Shown here in pieces: positions 1 to 12,763 of a stretch of DNA of 35,711 nucleotides. The notes under the pieces were generated by a model. The model searched no databases. It was not told the origin of the DNA and worked only from the letters and a program-made list of their open reading frames with translations. A program made the position numbers and the translations under genes. Source of the stretch: Klebsiella pneumoniae (GTDB taxonomy: Bacteria; Pseudomonadota; Gammaproteobacteria; Ga0077536). The stretch covers positions 1-35,711 of the forward strand of contig CAMATU010000017.1 of the NCBI GenBank assembly GCA_945861225.1, given 5' to 3'. How positions within the stretch are numbered: the first letter of the stretch is position 1; every line of letters begins with the position of its first letter.

Positions 1-108
1 ACGGCGGACGTCGCCGTCGACCCGAATCATGGGGGGCAGCCCCGCTGAGAGATGCAAGTCCGATGCGCCATTCTTGACGCTGAAAGCCAAGAGCTCACCA
101 ATATCCAT
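1..108 (-). CDS. pilT: Type IV pilus twitching motility ATPase PilT (N-terminal 36 codons, cut by window edge)
   Basis: Reading the minus strand from the ATG at 108 gives 36 open codons to the window edge, beginning MDIGELLAFSVKNGASDLHL and containing AGLPPMIRVDGDVRR. This is the conserved N-terminal PAS-like domain of PilT, the hexameric ATPase that depolymerises type IV pilin during pilus retraction. A good ribosome site (AAGGGG) lies 7 bases before the ATG. In Pseudomonas pilT is likewise divergent from yggS-proC-yggT-metX-metW, which supports the call. The Walker motifs are outside the window, so function beyond family membership is inferred. A degenerate copy of the ~201 bp repeat lies directly upstream of the start. 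Confidence 0.9.
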   Translation of the reverse strand, partial: MDIGELLAFSVKNGASDLHLSAGLPPMIRVDGDVRR

Positions 109-122
109 ACGACAACCCCTTA

Positions 123-323
123 TAAAAACTTCGCCACATCTCGCTACACGCGCTTCGATCTTATGACCGTAGGAGCGGCCTTAGCCGCGAGGGGCGATTC
201 AGTCCTCTTCGCGGCTATCGCCGCTCCCTACCGAGGGCCGTGAAGAAATGCCTGCCTGGCCTCGAATGTCGCCCTACCAACGCGCTTGAACCAATGGTTT
301 TCCCCGCCAAGCAAGTGCTATTC
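123..323 (+). repeat. MITE-like dispersed repeat, copy 1 (left end degenerate)
   Basis: Bases 146-323 align with copies at 11988-12188 and 32960-33161. All share a CGCTTCGATCTTATGACCG-like block, a long inverted repeat (GTAGGAGCGGCCTTAGCCGC at 169, matching GCGGCTATCGCCGCTCCCTAC ending at 231), and a right terminus ending AAGTGCTATTC at 323. The left terminal repeat is not recognisable, so the left boundary is estimated from the length of the other copies. It fills most of the gap between divergent pilT and yggS. Confidence 0.65.
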
Positions 324-394
324 GTGTCTGTATCTTATTAAGATGCAGTCTATTGCAAGTTTTATTTAGTAACTTTAACAAGTAAGTCAGCAAA

Positions 395-1111
395 TTGTCA
401 TCGCCTATCGAATCACCGTCTGTCACGCCGGATGCGCCGGAAAAGGGGGGGCTGACCAGCCTTCACCAGCGCATTGCAGCTGCCGCGCGAGCCGCAGGGC
501 GCACGCCGTCGGACATCACCTTGCTCGCGGTGAGTAAAGGTCAGCCGCTCGCCGCATTGCGCACGCTCATCGGCCAAGGCCAACGCGCGTTCGGAGAGAA
601 CTATGTGCAGGAAGCGCTACCAAAAATTGCGGCTCTGGAGGGCCTTGGCTTGAGCTGGCATTTCATCGGCCGCCTGCAAGCCAATAAGACCCGCGAAGTG
701 GCGGCTCACTTTGCGTGGGTTCACAGCCTTGATCGGTGGCGCCTTGCCGAGCGGCTTAACGCGCAACGCCCGGACGCGCTACCACCTCTCCAATGTTGTA
801 TTGAGATCAATCTCGATGGGGAGGCGAGCAAGGGTGGCGTCGCGCTGCCTGCCCTGGCCGAGCTGATTAGCGCACTGCAGACACTGCCGCGCCTGCAGCT
901 GCGCGGCTTCATGGCGATGCCCGCGCTAAGTGAGGATCCGGTGCAACAGCGGGTGACCTTTCGGCGTCTACATGACCATCTCGCACCGTATCTACCGGCG
1001 TTCGAGACGCTGTCGATGGGCACCTCTCACGATTTTGAAGCCGCGATCCTGGAGGGCTCGACAATCGTGCGCATTGGCACTGCGGTGTTCGGACCGCGCA
1101 CACCCGGCTGA
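395..1111 (+). CDS. yggS: YggS/PROSC-family pyridoxal 5'-phosphate homeostasis protein
   Basis: A 238-residue single-domain PLP-binding TIM-barrel protein of the YggS/YBL036C/PROSC family, which buffers pyridoxal phosphate and influences amino-acid metabolism without known enzyme activity. The PLP lysine is K48 in LLAVSKGQP. Other hallmarks are FGENYVQEA, WHFIGRLQANK, and the C-terminal phosphate-binding region LSMGTSHDFEAAI with GSTIVRIGTAVFG. The start is a TTG with only a weak ribosome site; it gives about 20 extra residues before the usual family start, so a later start is possible. It is first in a run with proC (43 bases away), yggT, metX and metW, the same order as beside pilT in Pseudomonas. 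The stretch upstream (109-394) is mostly the repeat. Confidence 0.93.
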   Translation: MSSPIESPSVTPDAPEKGGLTSLHQRIAAAARAAGRTPSDITLLAVSKGQPLAALRTLIGQGQRAFGENYVQEALPKIAALEGLGLSWHFIGRLQANKTREVAAHFAWVHSLDRWRLAERLNAQRPDALPPLQCCIEINLDGEASKGGVALPALAELISALQTLPRLQLRGFMAMPALSEDPVQQRVTFRRLHDHLAPYLPAFETLSMGTSHDFEAAILEGSTIVRIGTAVFGPRTPG

Positions 1112-1154
1112 TGCTAAACTCGCCGGCCTTCTTAAGCGGTGTGGTAAGTGGCAG

Positions 1155-1979
1155 ATGACTGAGCGCATCGCGTGCATTGGCGGCGGCAATATGGGGCGGG
1201 CGATCCTCGGCGGTCTCATACGACGCGGCCATCCGCCGGGCGCTATCACGGTCGCCGAACCGCTTGCTCCCGCACGCCGGGCGCTCGCGTCGGAATTTGG
1301 GGTGCAGGTAACGGCCAACAATAACGCCGCCGTCGAACTGGCCGAGGTGGTGCTACTGGCCGTGAAACCCCAGCAGATGAAAACCGTGGTGCGTGAGTTG
1401 GCCGCAAGCTTGCGGGTGCGCGCACCCCTGGTGCTGTCGATTGCCGCCGGGATCACCACGCATTCGTTGCAACAATGGATCGGTGCTGAACTCCCGCTGG
1501 TGCGCGCAATGCCGAACACCCCCGCGCTGGTCGGACGCGGGGCGACTGGCCTATACGCCACGCCGACCACGGATGCGTCGACGCGCCAGTTGGCGGAATC
1601 CTTGTTGAGCGCAGTCGGGATTGTGGAGTGGGTCACTGATGAATCCCAATTGGACGCCGTCACCGCGTTGTCGGGCAGCGGCCCCGCGTATTTTTTCCTA
1701 TTCCTTGAATGCCTCGAGAACGCCGGCATGGCGCTGGGGTTAACGGCCGCCACCGCGCGGCGCCTGGCCCTGGAAACTGCGGCCGGGGCGGCGGAACTGG
1801 CGCGAAACTCAGCGCTTGATCCCGCCACGCTCAGAGTCCAGGTCACTTCCCCGGGCGGCACCACCGAGCAGGCCCTCAAGGTGTTTCAGGACGGTGGCTT
1901 CAATGCGTTGGTGGCGGCGGCCCTCAGTGCCGCCGCCAATCGCGCACGCGAACTCAGTCACGAATTCGGAGACGCCTGA
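1155..1979 (+). CDS. proC: Pyrroline-5-carboxylate reductase
   Basis: A 274-residue protein that reduces 1-pyrroline-5-carboxylate to L-proline with NAD(P)H, the last step of proline synthesis. The Rossmann motif CIGGGNMGRAI is at residues 7-17, AVKPQ at 69-73, MPNTPA at 119-124, and the signature SGSGPAYFF at 173-181 with VTSPGGTTE near 230. The frame is open well upstream, overlapping yggS, but the ATG at 1155 gives MTERIACIGGGNMG, the normal family N-terminus, so it was chosen. The stop overlaps the yggT start by one base (TGATG), which suggests translational coupling. Confidence 0.96.
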   Translation: MTERIACIGGGNMGRAILGGLIRRGHPPGAITVAEPLAPARRALASEFGVQVTANNNAAVELAEVVLLAVKPQQMKTVVRELAASLRVRAPLVLSIAAGITTHSLQQWIGAELPLVRAMPNTPALVGRGATGLYATPTTDASTRQLAESLLSAVGIVEWVTDESQLDAVTALSGSGPAYFFLFLECLENAGMALGLTAATARRLALETAAGAAELARNSALDPATLRVQVTSPGGTTEQALKVFQDGGFNALVAAALSAAANRARELSHEFGDA

Positions 1980-2551
1980 TGGGTGCTGGTTACTTTTCTA
2001 ACGCGGGTGCCTTTCTGGTCAATACCGTGTTCGGGCTCTATATCGGAGCGGTGATGCTGCGGCTACTTCTGCAATGGGCGCGCGCAGATTTTTACAACCC
2101 CCTCAGCCAGGCGATCGTGAAAGTCACCAACCCGGTGTTGCGCCCGCTGCGGCGTTACATTCCGGCGCTGGGCAAGGTGGATACCGCCAGTGTGGTGCTG
2201 ATCTTCGTGCTTCAATTCCTGAATACTTGGCTGGTGAGTGCCTTGTTCGGGACCCATCTTGGTGGGTTGACGATGCTCATCGTGTCCTTCACCGAACTGC
2301 TGTCCAAACTCATTTATCTCTATATCTTCGCGATCGTCATTCAGGCGATCGCGAGCTGGGTCGCGCCCAGCGCACACAACCCGGTGCTGCGCCTGATTGA
2401 GGCACTGACCGAGCCCCTGCTACGCCCAGTCCGCCAACTGTTACCGAATCTCGGCGGCCTGGATCTTTCGCCGTTGGTCGTGATCGTGCTGTTGCAGCTC
2501 GCCCTGCTGCTGGTCGTCGCACCACTCGCCGATCTTGGTGCACTCCACTGA
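1979..2551 (+). CDS. yggT: YggT family integral membrane protein
   Basis: A 190-residue hydrophobic protein with two repeated halves, each a pair of membrane segments plus an amphipathic stretch. The repeats are visible as [23 protein letters not shown] and [23 protein letters not shown], the YggT/YCF19 signature (two PF02325 repeats). The molecular role is unknown; plastid and cyanobacterial relatives have been linked to cytochrome assembly or nucleoid distribution and some bacterial members to osmotic or K+ homeostasis. The start overlaps the proC stop by one base, and metX follows after 11 bases, so it belongs to the same transcript. Confidence 0.93.
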   Translation: MGAGYFSNAGAFLVNTVFGLYIGAVMLRLLLQWARADFYNPLSQAIVKVTNPVLRPLRRYIPALGKVDTASVVLIFVLQFLNTWLVSALFGTHLGGLTMLIVSFTELLSKLIYLYIFAIVIQAIASWVAPSAHNPVLRLIEALTEPLLRPVRQLLPNLGGLDLSPLVVIVLLQLALLLVVAPLADLGALH

Positions 2552-2562
2552 GTACTGAGCGC

Positions 2563-3716
<1,154 letters not shown>

Positions 3717-3720
<4 letters not shown>

Positions 3721-4316
3721 GTGCCATGCGCGAAGATCAATTATCGATCGCAGAATGGATCGCCGCCGGCAGCCGCGTGCTCGACCTTGGCTGCGGCGAT
3801 GGGGCTTTGCTGGATTTTTTGCAGCGTGAACGCGGCGTCACCGGCTACGGCATCGAAATTGATCCAGACAACATCATCAAGTGCCTGGCCGCTGGGGTGA
3901 ATGTGATCCAATCGGATCTCGATCGCGGTTTGTCAGATTTTGACGATCACTCATTCGATTATGTGGTGATGACCGAAACCTTGCAGGCCATGCGTTATCC
4001 TCATCACTTATTGCGCGAGATGTTGCGCGTGGGCCGCGAAGGCATCGTGACCTTTCCGAATTTCGGTCACTGGAAATGCCGCCTGCAGATCGTGCGCGGG
4101 CGTATGCCCGTGACCGAACATCTGCCGCACACCTGGTACAACACACCCAATATTCACATGTGCACGATTCGGGATTTCGAGGCCCTATGCCATGCCGAAG
4201 ACATAGAAATCCTCGAACGGCGCGCCGTCGATACCCACCATCACGCGGCCTTCGGCATGCGCTGGTTACCTAATCTGCTGGCCGAAGTCGCGTTGTATCG
4301 GTGTCGGCGCAGGTAG
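3717..4316 (+). CDS. metW: Methionine biosynthesis protein MetW (SAM-methyltransferase fold)
   Basis: A 199-residue class I methyltransferase-like protein. The SAM-binding motif [13 protein letters not shown], is at residues 20-31, followed by [10 protein letters not shown] and the MetW-typical [30 protein letters not shown] and [11 protein letters not shown]. MetW is required together with MetX for methionine synthesis in several proteobacteria and is thought to assist or regulate the acyltransferase; a methylation substrate has not been shown. The ATGA overlap with metX implies coupled translation. Downstream are three palindromes before pyrE, so the operon probably ends here. Confidence 0.94.
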
Positions 4317-4348
4317 GGGGCATGGCGGGAACGCATGTGTGTCACGCC

Positions 4349-4482
4349 GTCGGATAACGCTGCGTTTATCCGACCTATAAACAACCAGGCGGGTCGTCCT
4401 AGCAGCGATTTATAGGGCGGATGAGCGCAGCGTTATCCGCCATTTCGGCAGGCACGGCGGGTTACGCTGCCGCTAACCCGCC
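4349..4482. repeat. Cluster of three GGATAA-type palindromes
   Basis: Three palindromes of 26-27 bases follow each other: 4349-4374 (GTCGGATAA...TTATCCGAC), 4416-4441 (GGCGGATGA...TTATCCGCC) and 4456-4482 (GGCGGGTTA...TAACCCGCC). The first two belong to the family found at 17939, 20619, 24492 and 28489; the third is a more diverged member. They lie between metW and pyrE, both on the plus strand, and fill most of this 196-base gap. They could act as RNA hairpins attenuating read-through; no T-run follows, so a classic terminator is not supported. Confidence 0.8.
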
Positions 4483-4512
4483 CTACAATTACGCCAAACA
4501 CCGGAGCAATCC

Positions 4513-5160
4513 GTGCAGACATATCAACGAGAATTTATTGAATTCGCGCTGGCGCGCGAGGCGCTGAAGCTCGGCAGTTTCACGTTGAAATCCGGCCGCC
4601 GGAGCCCGTATTTCTTCAATACAGGGGTGTTCGACAGCGGCCGCGCGCTGGCGCGCCTGGGCGAATACTATGCGGCGGCGCTGGTCGCCAGCGCACCGGC
4701 CTTCGACATGATTTTCGGCCCCGCCTATAAGGGCATCCCGCTCGGCGCCGCAGTCGCGATCGCACTGGCCGAACATCACGCGCGGGACGTACCCTTTTGT
4801 TTCAATCGCAAGGAAGCCAAAGACCATGGCGAGGGTGGCGCCACACTCGGCGCGGCGCTCTGCGGAAGGGTCATGATTGTGGATGACGTGATCTCGGCCG
4901 GCACCTCGGTCAATGAATCAGTGGCGATTATCGCCGGTGCCAATGCCCAGCCGGTGGGCGTCGTGATATCGCTCGACCGCCAGGAGCGCGGCCAGGGCGA
5001 GCTGTCGGCGGCGCAGGAAGTACAAGTACGGCACGGAATCCCCGTCATCAGCATTGTCACCCTGGATCATGTCGTGGAATTTTTAGGCGCGCGCGGCGAT
5101 CGCGCTAAAGAAATTTCAGAAATTAACGATTACCGTGCACGGTATGGTGCAGGGCGCTAG
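4513..5160 (+). CDS. pyrE: Orotate phosphoribosyltransferase
   Basis: A 215-residue enzyme that joins orotate and PRPP to make orotidine 5'-phosphate in pyrimidine synthesis. The flexible catalytic loop [13 protein letters not shown] is at residues 97-109 and the PRPP-binding signature [11 protein letters not shown] at about 120-130, with [11 protein letters not shown] at 68-78. Translation begins at a GTG with a clear GGAG ribosome site 6 bases upstream. The length is normal. It stands apart from metW by the palindrome cluster and is followed after 98 bases by the DUF4124-type gene. The neighbouring slmA-argB-algC-coaBC-radC genes recall the pyrE region of other gammaproteobacteria. Confidence 0.96.
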   Translation: MQTYQREFIEFALAREALKLGSFTLKSGRRSPYFFNTGVFDSGRALARLGEYYAAALVASAPAFDMIFGPAYKGIPLGAAVAIALAEHHARDVPFCFNRKEAKDHGEGGATLGAALCGRVMIVDDVISAGTSVNESVAIIAGANAQPVGVVISLDRQERGQGELSAAQEVQVRHGIPVISIVTLDHVVEFLGARGDRAKEISEINDYRARYGAGR

Positions 5161-5258
5161 CGGGCTGTGAGGGGAAGAGCCTCAGTTCAGCGCGGGTTTG
5201 CAGGTGAGGGTTATACTTTTTCCGCCAAGTCACTTGGCGATTAGCAGGGTGGAATTTT

Positions 5259-5927
5259 ATGCGTGGAATTCGTGTCGCGAGCGCGAGAGGGTCCTGGGGT
5301 AGTGCAGTGCGCGTGGTGGTGCTGCTGGCTGCTGTGGGTGGACTGACTGTCCCCGCCGAGGCGGCGATTAAATGCTGGACCAACAAGGACAAGGTTCGCG
5401 AATGTGGCAATGCAGTGCCACCGGAGTACGCGCAGCAAGGTCACGACGTCAAGAGCGTGAATGGGATGACGATCAAGAAGCAGGGCCGGTCCAGGACTCG
5501 CGAAGAAATTGCGCGTGAACGCGCCGAACAAGAGATTTCCGCGCGTAAAAAGTTCGAGGCCGAGGCCATTACCCGCAGACAGGCGGCGGCCGACAAGGTG
5601 CTCCTCGATACCTTCGGTAGCGAAGATGACTTAATTCTGGCGCGCGACGGGCAGCTCGCCAATCTCGATTCTCAGATAAAGCTCACCAAAAGCCAGATTG
5701 AAAAAGTACAGAAATCGCTCGATCAACTGATTTCCAGGGCTGCCGACTTTGAAAAGCGTACCCAGAAGGTGCCGCCAGGCCTGTTGAAGGACATTGCACG
5801 CTTACAGGGGCAAATCGCCGAACAAAACGACTTCATCGAGTCGAAATTGGCCGACCAGGCGAACCTGCACAAAAAATTCGACCTCGACATCGCGCGCTTC
5901 CGTGAGCTGCGCAGTGCGCGTCGGTAA
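5259..5927 (+). CDS. DUF4124-type secreted coiled-coil protein, function unknown
   Basis: A 222-residue protein with an Arg-rich N-terminus, a hydrophobic stretch VRVVVLLAAVGGLTVPAEA (about residues 18-36) that looks like a signal peptide ending in AEA, and then AIKCWTNKDKVRECGNAVPPEY, which resembles the short DUF4124 domain of exported proteobacterial proteins. From residue 75 on it is highly charged and helical (REEIARERAEQEISARKKFEAEA; SQIKLTKSQIEKVQKSLDQL), predicting a long coiled coil in the periplasm. Two cysteines in the head (C39, C49) could form a disulfide. It is convergent with slmA, with a perfect 23-bp inverted repeat between. No function can be assigned. Confidence 0.82.
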   Translation: MRGIRVASARGSWGSAVRVVVLLAAVGGLTVPAEAAIKCWTNKDKVRECGNAVPPEYAQQGHDVKSVNGMTIKKQGRSRTREEIARERAEQEISARKKFEAEAITRRQAAADKVLLDTFGSEDDLILARDGQLANLDSQIKLTKSQIEKVQKSLDQLISRAADFEKRTQKVPPGLLKDIARLQGQIAEQNDFIESKLADQANLHKKFDLDIARFRELRSARR

Positions 5928-5942
5928 GGGGTAGAGGTCGAA

Positions 5943-6008
5943 TCGCGGCTAAAGCCGCTCCTACAACGGCAAATCGGCGGTAGCCTGTAGGAGCGGCTTT
6001 AGCCGCGA
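5943..6008. repeat. Perfect 23-bp inverted repeat between convergent genes
   Basis: TCGCGGCTAAAGCCGCTCCT... at 5943-5965 is exactly complementary to ...AGGAGCGGCTTTAGCCGCGA at 5986-6008, with a 20-base spacer. Each arm is also partly self-complementary (GCGGCTAAAGCCGC). It uses the same core as the MITE-like copies but with the two arms in swapped order. It sits between the convergent ends of the DUF4124-type gene (5927) and slmA (6041), where a transcript from either side would form a strong hairpin. Confidence 0.85.
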
Positions 6009-6040
6009 TGACGCACGCGCGTTCACCTCGCAAATCACCC

Positions 6041-10007
<3,967 letters not shown>

Positions 10008-11293
10008 TCAACGCGATCAGGCTGCGCGCCAGCGCGTCCTTGGAAGCACGCCCAAGTTGTCTCTCCCCCCCTTGCCATACGATGTGCAGCGAATTGTCGT
10101 CGGCCTCAAATCCCGTTCCGGGCTGTCCGACCAGATTCGCCGCGACCATGTGCAACGCTTTGCGCGTCAATTTGGCGCGCGCGTGTTCGATGAGTTTTTC
10201 TGTTTCTGCCGCGAAACCCACCGTGAAGGGGGGCCTTGGCCGTGCCGCGACGGCGGCAAGTATATCTTGAGTCGGATGCAAGGAAAGGGTGAGTGCGGCG
10301 CCCTGTTTCTTAACCTTGTGGGCGGCCGGCGCGGTGACTGCGTAATCCGCCACCGCCGCAGTGCCGATGAAGATATCGCAGTCGGCGACGGTGGCCATGA
10401 CCGCTTGAAACATGTCAGCCGCCGTGGTGACGTTGGTGGTAGCGATCCCGCCTGGTGCCGGCAACGCAGTCGGGCCGGAAACTAATGTCACTGTGGCGCC
10501 CGCTGCCCGCGCGGCACGCGCCACCGCATAGCCCATTTTCCCGGAACTGCGATTCGTGATGAAGCGCACGGGGTCGATCGCCTCTTGGGTAGGTCCGGCT
10601 GTGATCAACACGCGTAAACCTGCCAGTTCGCCGCTGCGCCCGCCCGCTTCTGCGGTAAGGAGAATTTGCGCGGGCTCGGCCATCCGGCCGGGCCCGGTTT
10701 CGCCACAGGCCTGTGCGCCCTCATTGGGACCTACCCGTTGCACGCCACGTGCGCTCAGGGTCTTGAGGTTGTGCTGGGTGGCCGGGTGTTCCCACATCAC
10801 GCGATTCATCGCCGGGGCGATCAGCAGCGGTGCCTGGGTGGCCAGACACAGTGTGGTCGCTAGATCGTCCGCCATGCCCGCCGCCAAGCGGGCGATAAAG
10901 TCCGCCGACGCTGGTGCCACAATCACGAGTTCAGCCCAACGGGCGAGTTCGATATGCCCCATGGCGGCCTCGGCAGCCGGATCGAGCAGGTCGGTGTGCA
11001 CCGTGTGGCCGGAAACCGCCTGGAAGGTCAACGGCCGCACGAACTCCTGCGCTGCGCGGGTCATTACCACCCGGACGAGGGCGCCGGCGTCCCGCAGTCG
11101 CCGCACTATCTCAGGCGCTTTGTACGCTGCGATGCCGCCTGTCACAATGAGACAGACTTGGTGCTGGAATAATCCGCTCAAATTATTGGCGCTCGCGAAA
11201 CCACTGAGAGTTGGTTGGAAGTCTAACTCAAGCGCGCGGATCCCAACACTCTGGAACAACCGTCAAATACCCCCCTTAAACAAGGATGTTTAT

Positions 11294-11971
11294 ATGGGAA
11301 TTAAAGATTGGCCGCGGCCTGAGCGGCCGCGCGAAAGACTCTTGGCGGCGGGACCTGCCGCCCTCTCTGATGCCGAATTGATCGCCACCGTGCTCGGCAC
11401 CGGCATGGCCCGTTTAGATGCAGTGGCGCTGGCGCGCAAGATTCTAAGCGCGACAGGGGGCCTGCGGCATTTATTGGAATTGCCGTGCCACGAATTTCAG
11501 AAGCTCCCGGGCCTGGGCCCCGCGCGTTACGCGCTGCTGCAAGCCGGCCTCGAACTCAGTCGCCGTTATCTGCGAAGCGCCTTGGAACGGGTTGGTCCAC
11601 TGACCGATCCGGGGGCCGCACGCCTGTTTCTGGCGGCCCAGTTCAAATCCCTGCAACGCGAAGTCTTCGCCTGCTTGTTTCTCGACACGCGGCATCAAGT
11701 GATTGCCTTCGAGGTCCTTTTTCAAGGGACTCTCGATGCCGCGACCGTGCATCCGCGCGAGGTGGTCCGGCGTGCGCTGAGTCTCAATGCGGGCGCCGTG
11801 ATCCTCGCCCACAATCACCCCTCGGGGGTGGCGGAGCCGAGCCACGCTGATCGCCTGCTCACGCGCCGGTTGAGTGAAGCCTTGAATCTCGTCGAAATTC
11901 GGGTGCTTGACCACCTGGTGATTGGCGACGTGGAGATCACCTCGTTCGCGGAACGCGGCTGGATTCCTTAA
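11294..11971 (+). CDS. radC: RadC/JAMM-domain protein (UPF0758)
   Basis: A 225-residue RadC-family protein. The N-terminal helix-hairpin-helix region has [14 protein letters not shown] at 71-84, and the JAMM/MPN+ metal site is [15 protein letters not shown] (His173, His175, Asp186). The long-assumed DNA-repair role of E. coli RadC has been withdrawn; function is unsettled, perhaps a metal-dependent nuclease or protease. The open frame extends 246 codons upstream over antisense coaBC, but the ATG at 11294 gives [17 protein letters not shown], the normal start, with AAGGA upstream. It is divergent from coaBC, and a MITE-like repeat begins 17 bases after its stop. Confidence 0.93.
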   Translation: MGIKDWPRPERPRERLLAAGPAALSDAELIATVLGTGMARLDAVALARKILSATGGLRHLLELPCHEFQKLPGLGPARYALLQAGLELSRRYLRSALERVGPLTDPGAARLFLAAQFKSLQREVFACLFLDTRHQVIAFEVLFQGTLDAATVHPREVVRRALSLNAGAVILAHNHPSGVAEPSHADRLLTRRLSEALNLVEIRVLDHLVIGDVEITSFAERGWIP

Positions 11972-11987
11972 AAACGAAGTCAGGCCC

Positions 11988-12188
11988 GAATGGCACTGAA
12001 TTAAGGCACATGACAAGACTAAGCCACTCGCGCTTCGATCTTATGACCGTAGGAGCGGCTTCAGCCGCGAGGGACGATTCAGGGCTGTTCGCGGCTAAAG
12101 CCGCTCCTACCGAAATGCCAGTTTGGCCTGGCGTGTCTTCCTAACGACGCTTAAACCAATACTTTTGCCTTTAAGTTAAGTGTTATTC
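11988..12188 (+). repeat. MITE-like dispersed repeat, copy 2
   Basis: A 201-bp element. It begins GAATGGCACTGAATTAAGG and ends CTTTAAGTTAAGTGTTATTC, an imperfect terminal inverted repeat. The internal palindrome runs 12049-12110 (GTAGGAGCGGCTTCAGCCGC paired with GCGGCTAAAGCCGCTCCTAC). It matches the copy at 32960-33161 along its whole length with roughly 85% identity by eye. It holds no open reading frame of note. It accounts for most of the 330-base gap between radC and rpmB; the remaining ~110 bases before rpmB presumably hold its promoter, where TAGAAT at 12259 is a possible -10 box without a convincing -35. Confidence 0.8.
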
Positions 12189-12301
12189 AAGGCAGGTCCC
12201 GATGTCGTAATAAAGGCGGCCTTTGTTGTTGCGCTAGTCTTTGAGGAATGATTCAGGCTAGAATCCCGCGCCCCGCTAGAATCAAACCAGGCGATTAGAA
12301 A

Positions 12302-12538
12302 ATGTCCCGAATCTGTCAAGTCACAGGCAAAGGCCCTATGAGCGGCAATAATGTGTCGCATGCCAATAACAAAACGCGCCGCCGCTACCTGCCCAACCTG
12401 CACCACCGCCGGCTATGGGTGGAAAGCGAACAGCGTTGGGTCAGCCTGCGGATCAGTTCGCATGGGCTGCGCATCATCGACAAAGTGGGGATCGATAAAG
12501 TTCTGAAAGAAATCCGCGCTCGCGGCGAGCGCGTGTGA
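12302..12538 (+). CDS. rpmB: 50S ribosomal protein L28
   Basis: A 78-residue ribosomal protein L28, the standard length. [33 protein letters not shown] and the C-terminal [18 protein letters not shown] are diagnostic. L28 binds 23S rRNA in the large subunit. The N-terminus has one Cys only, the zinc-free form. It is followed after 8 bases by rpmG, the usual rpmBG operon, which in many gammaproteobacteria lies close to radC and coaBC as here. Confidence 0.98.
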   Translation: MSRICQVTGKGPMSGNNVSHANNKTRRRYLPNLHHRRLWVESEQRWVSLRISSHGLRIIDKVGIDKVLKEIRARGERV

Positions 12539-12546
12539 GATAAGTC

Positions 12547-12702
12547 ATGCAAGAAAAAATCAAACTCGTGTCCAGTGCCGGCACCGGTCATTTCTACACC
12601 ACGACCAAGAACAAGCGGAACATCCCCGAAAAACTGGAACGCAAGAAATTCGATCCAGTGGTGCGCAAACATGTGGCGTACACCGAGAGCAAGATCAAAT
12701 AA
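12547..12702 (+). CDS. rpmG: 50S ribosomal protein L33
   Basis: A 51-codon gene starting [20 protein letters not shown], with [23 protein letters not shown] and ending in ESKIK. These are the conserved features of bacterial L33. The Cys pairs of the zinc-binding form are missing, so it is the zinc-independent type. It is the second gene of rpmBG, 8 bases after rpmB, and is followed 29 bases later by a strong hairpin with a T-run. Confidence 0.98.
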   Translation: MQEKIKLVSSAGTGHFYTTTKNKRNIPEKLERKKFDPVVRKHVAYTESKIK

Positions 12703-12731
12703 CGCGCAGCGTTACTGCCGAGACCACCCAG

Positions 12732-12755
12732 AACCCGCCATTGGCGGGTTTTTTT
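12732..12755 (+). terminator. Rho-independent terminator of rpmB-rpmG
   Basis: AACCCGCCA and TGGCGGGTT form a 9-bp GC-rich stem with a minimal loop, followed directly by a run of T residues (about 12749-12755). It is correctly oriented for the rpmG transcript. It also separates rpmG from the convergent desaturase gene ending at 12764, although no T-run is present for that direction. Confidence 0.9.
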
Positions 12756-12763
12756 ATGCCGTG

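Noticed and set aside
52..243. 63-residue open frame on the plus strand at the window start
   Set aside because: It is antisense to the pilT start and runs through the repeat; translated repeat units of this kind (MTVGAALAARGDS) recur at 33001 and are not genes.
992..1879. Long minus-strand frame opposite proC (295 codons)
   Set aside because: High-GC antisense shadow of proC with no family features; proC itself is fully conserved on the plus strand.
5186..5239. Possible promoter and hairpin before the DUF4124-type gene (TATACT at 5212; CGCCAAG-TCA-CTTGGCG at 5223-5239)
   Set aside because: The -10-like box has no -35 at proper spacing and the hairpin has no T-run, so neither a promoter nor a terminator can be supported.
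10556..11293. 246-codon upstream extension of the radC frame
   Set aside because: It is antisense to coaBC, and RadC homology begins exactly at the ATG at 11294 with a ribosome site.
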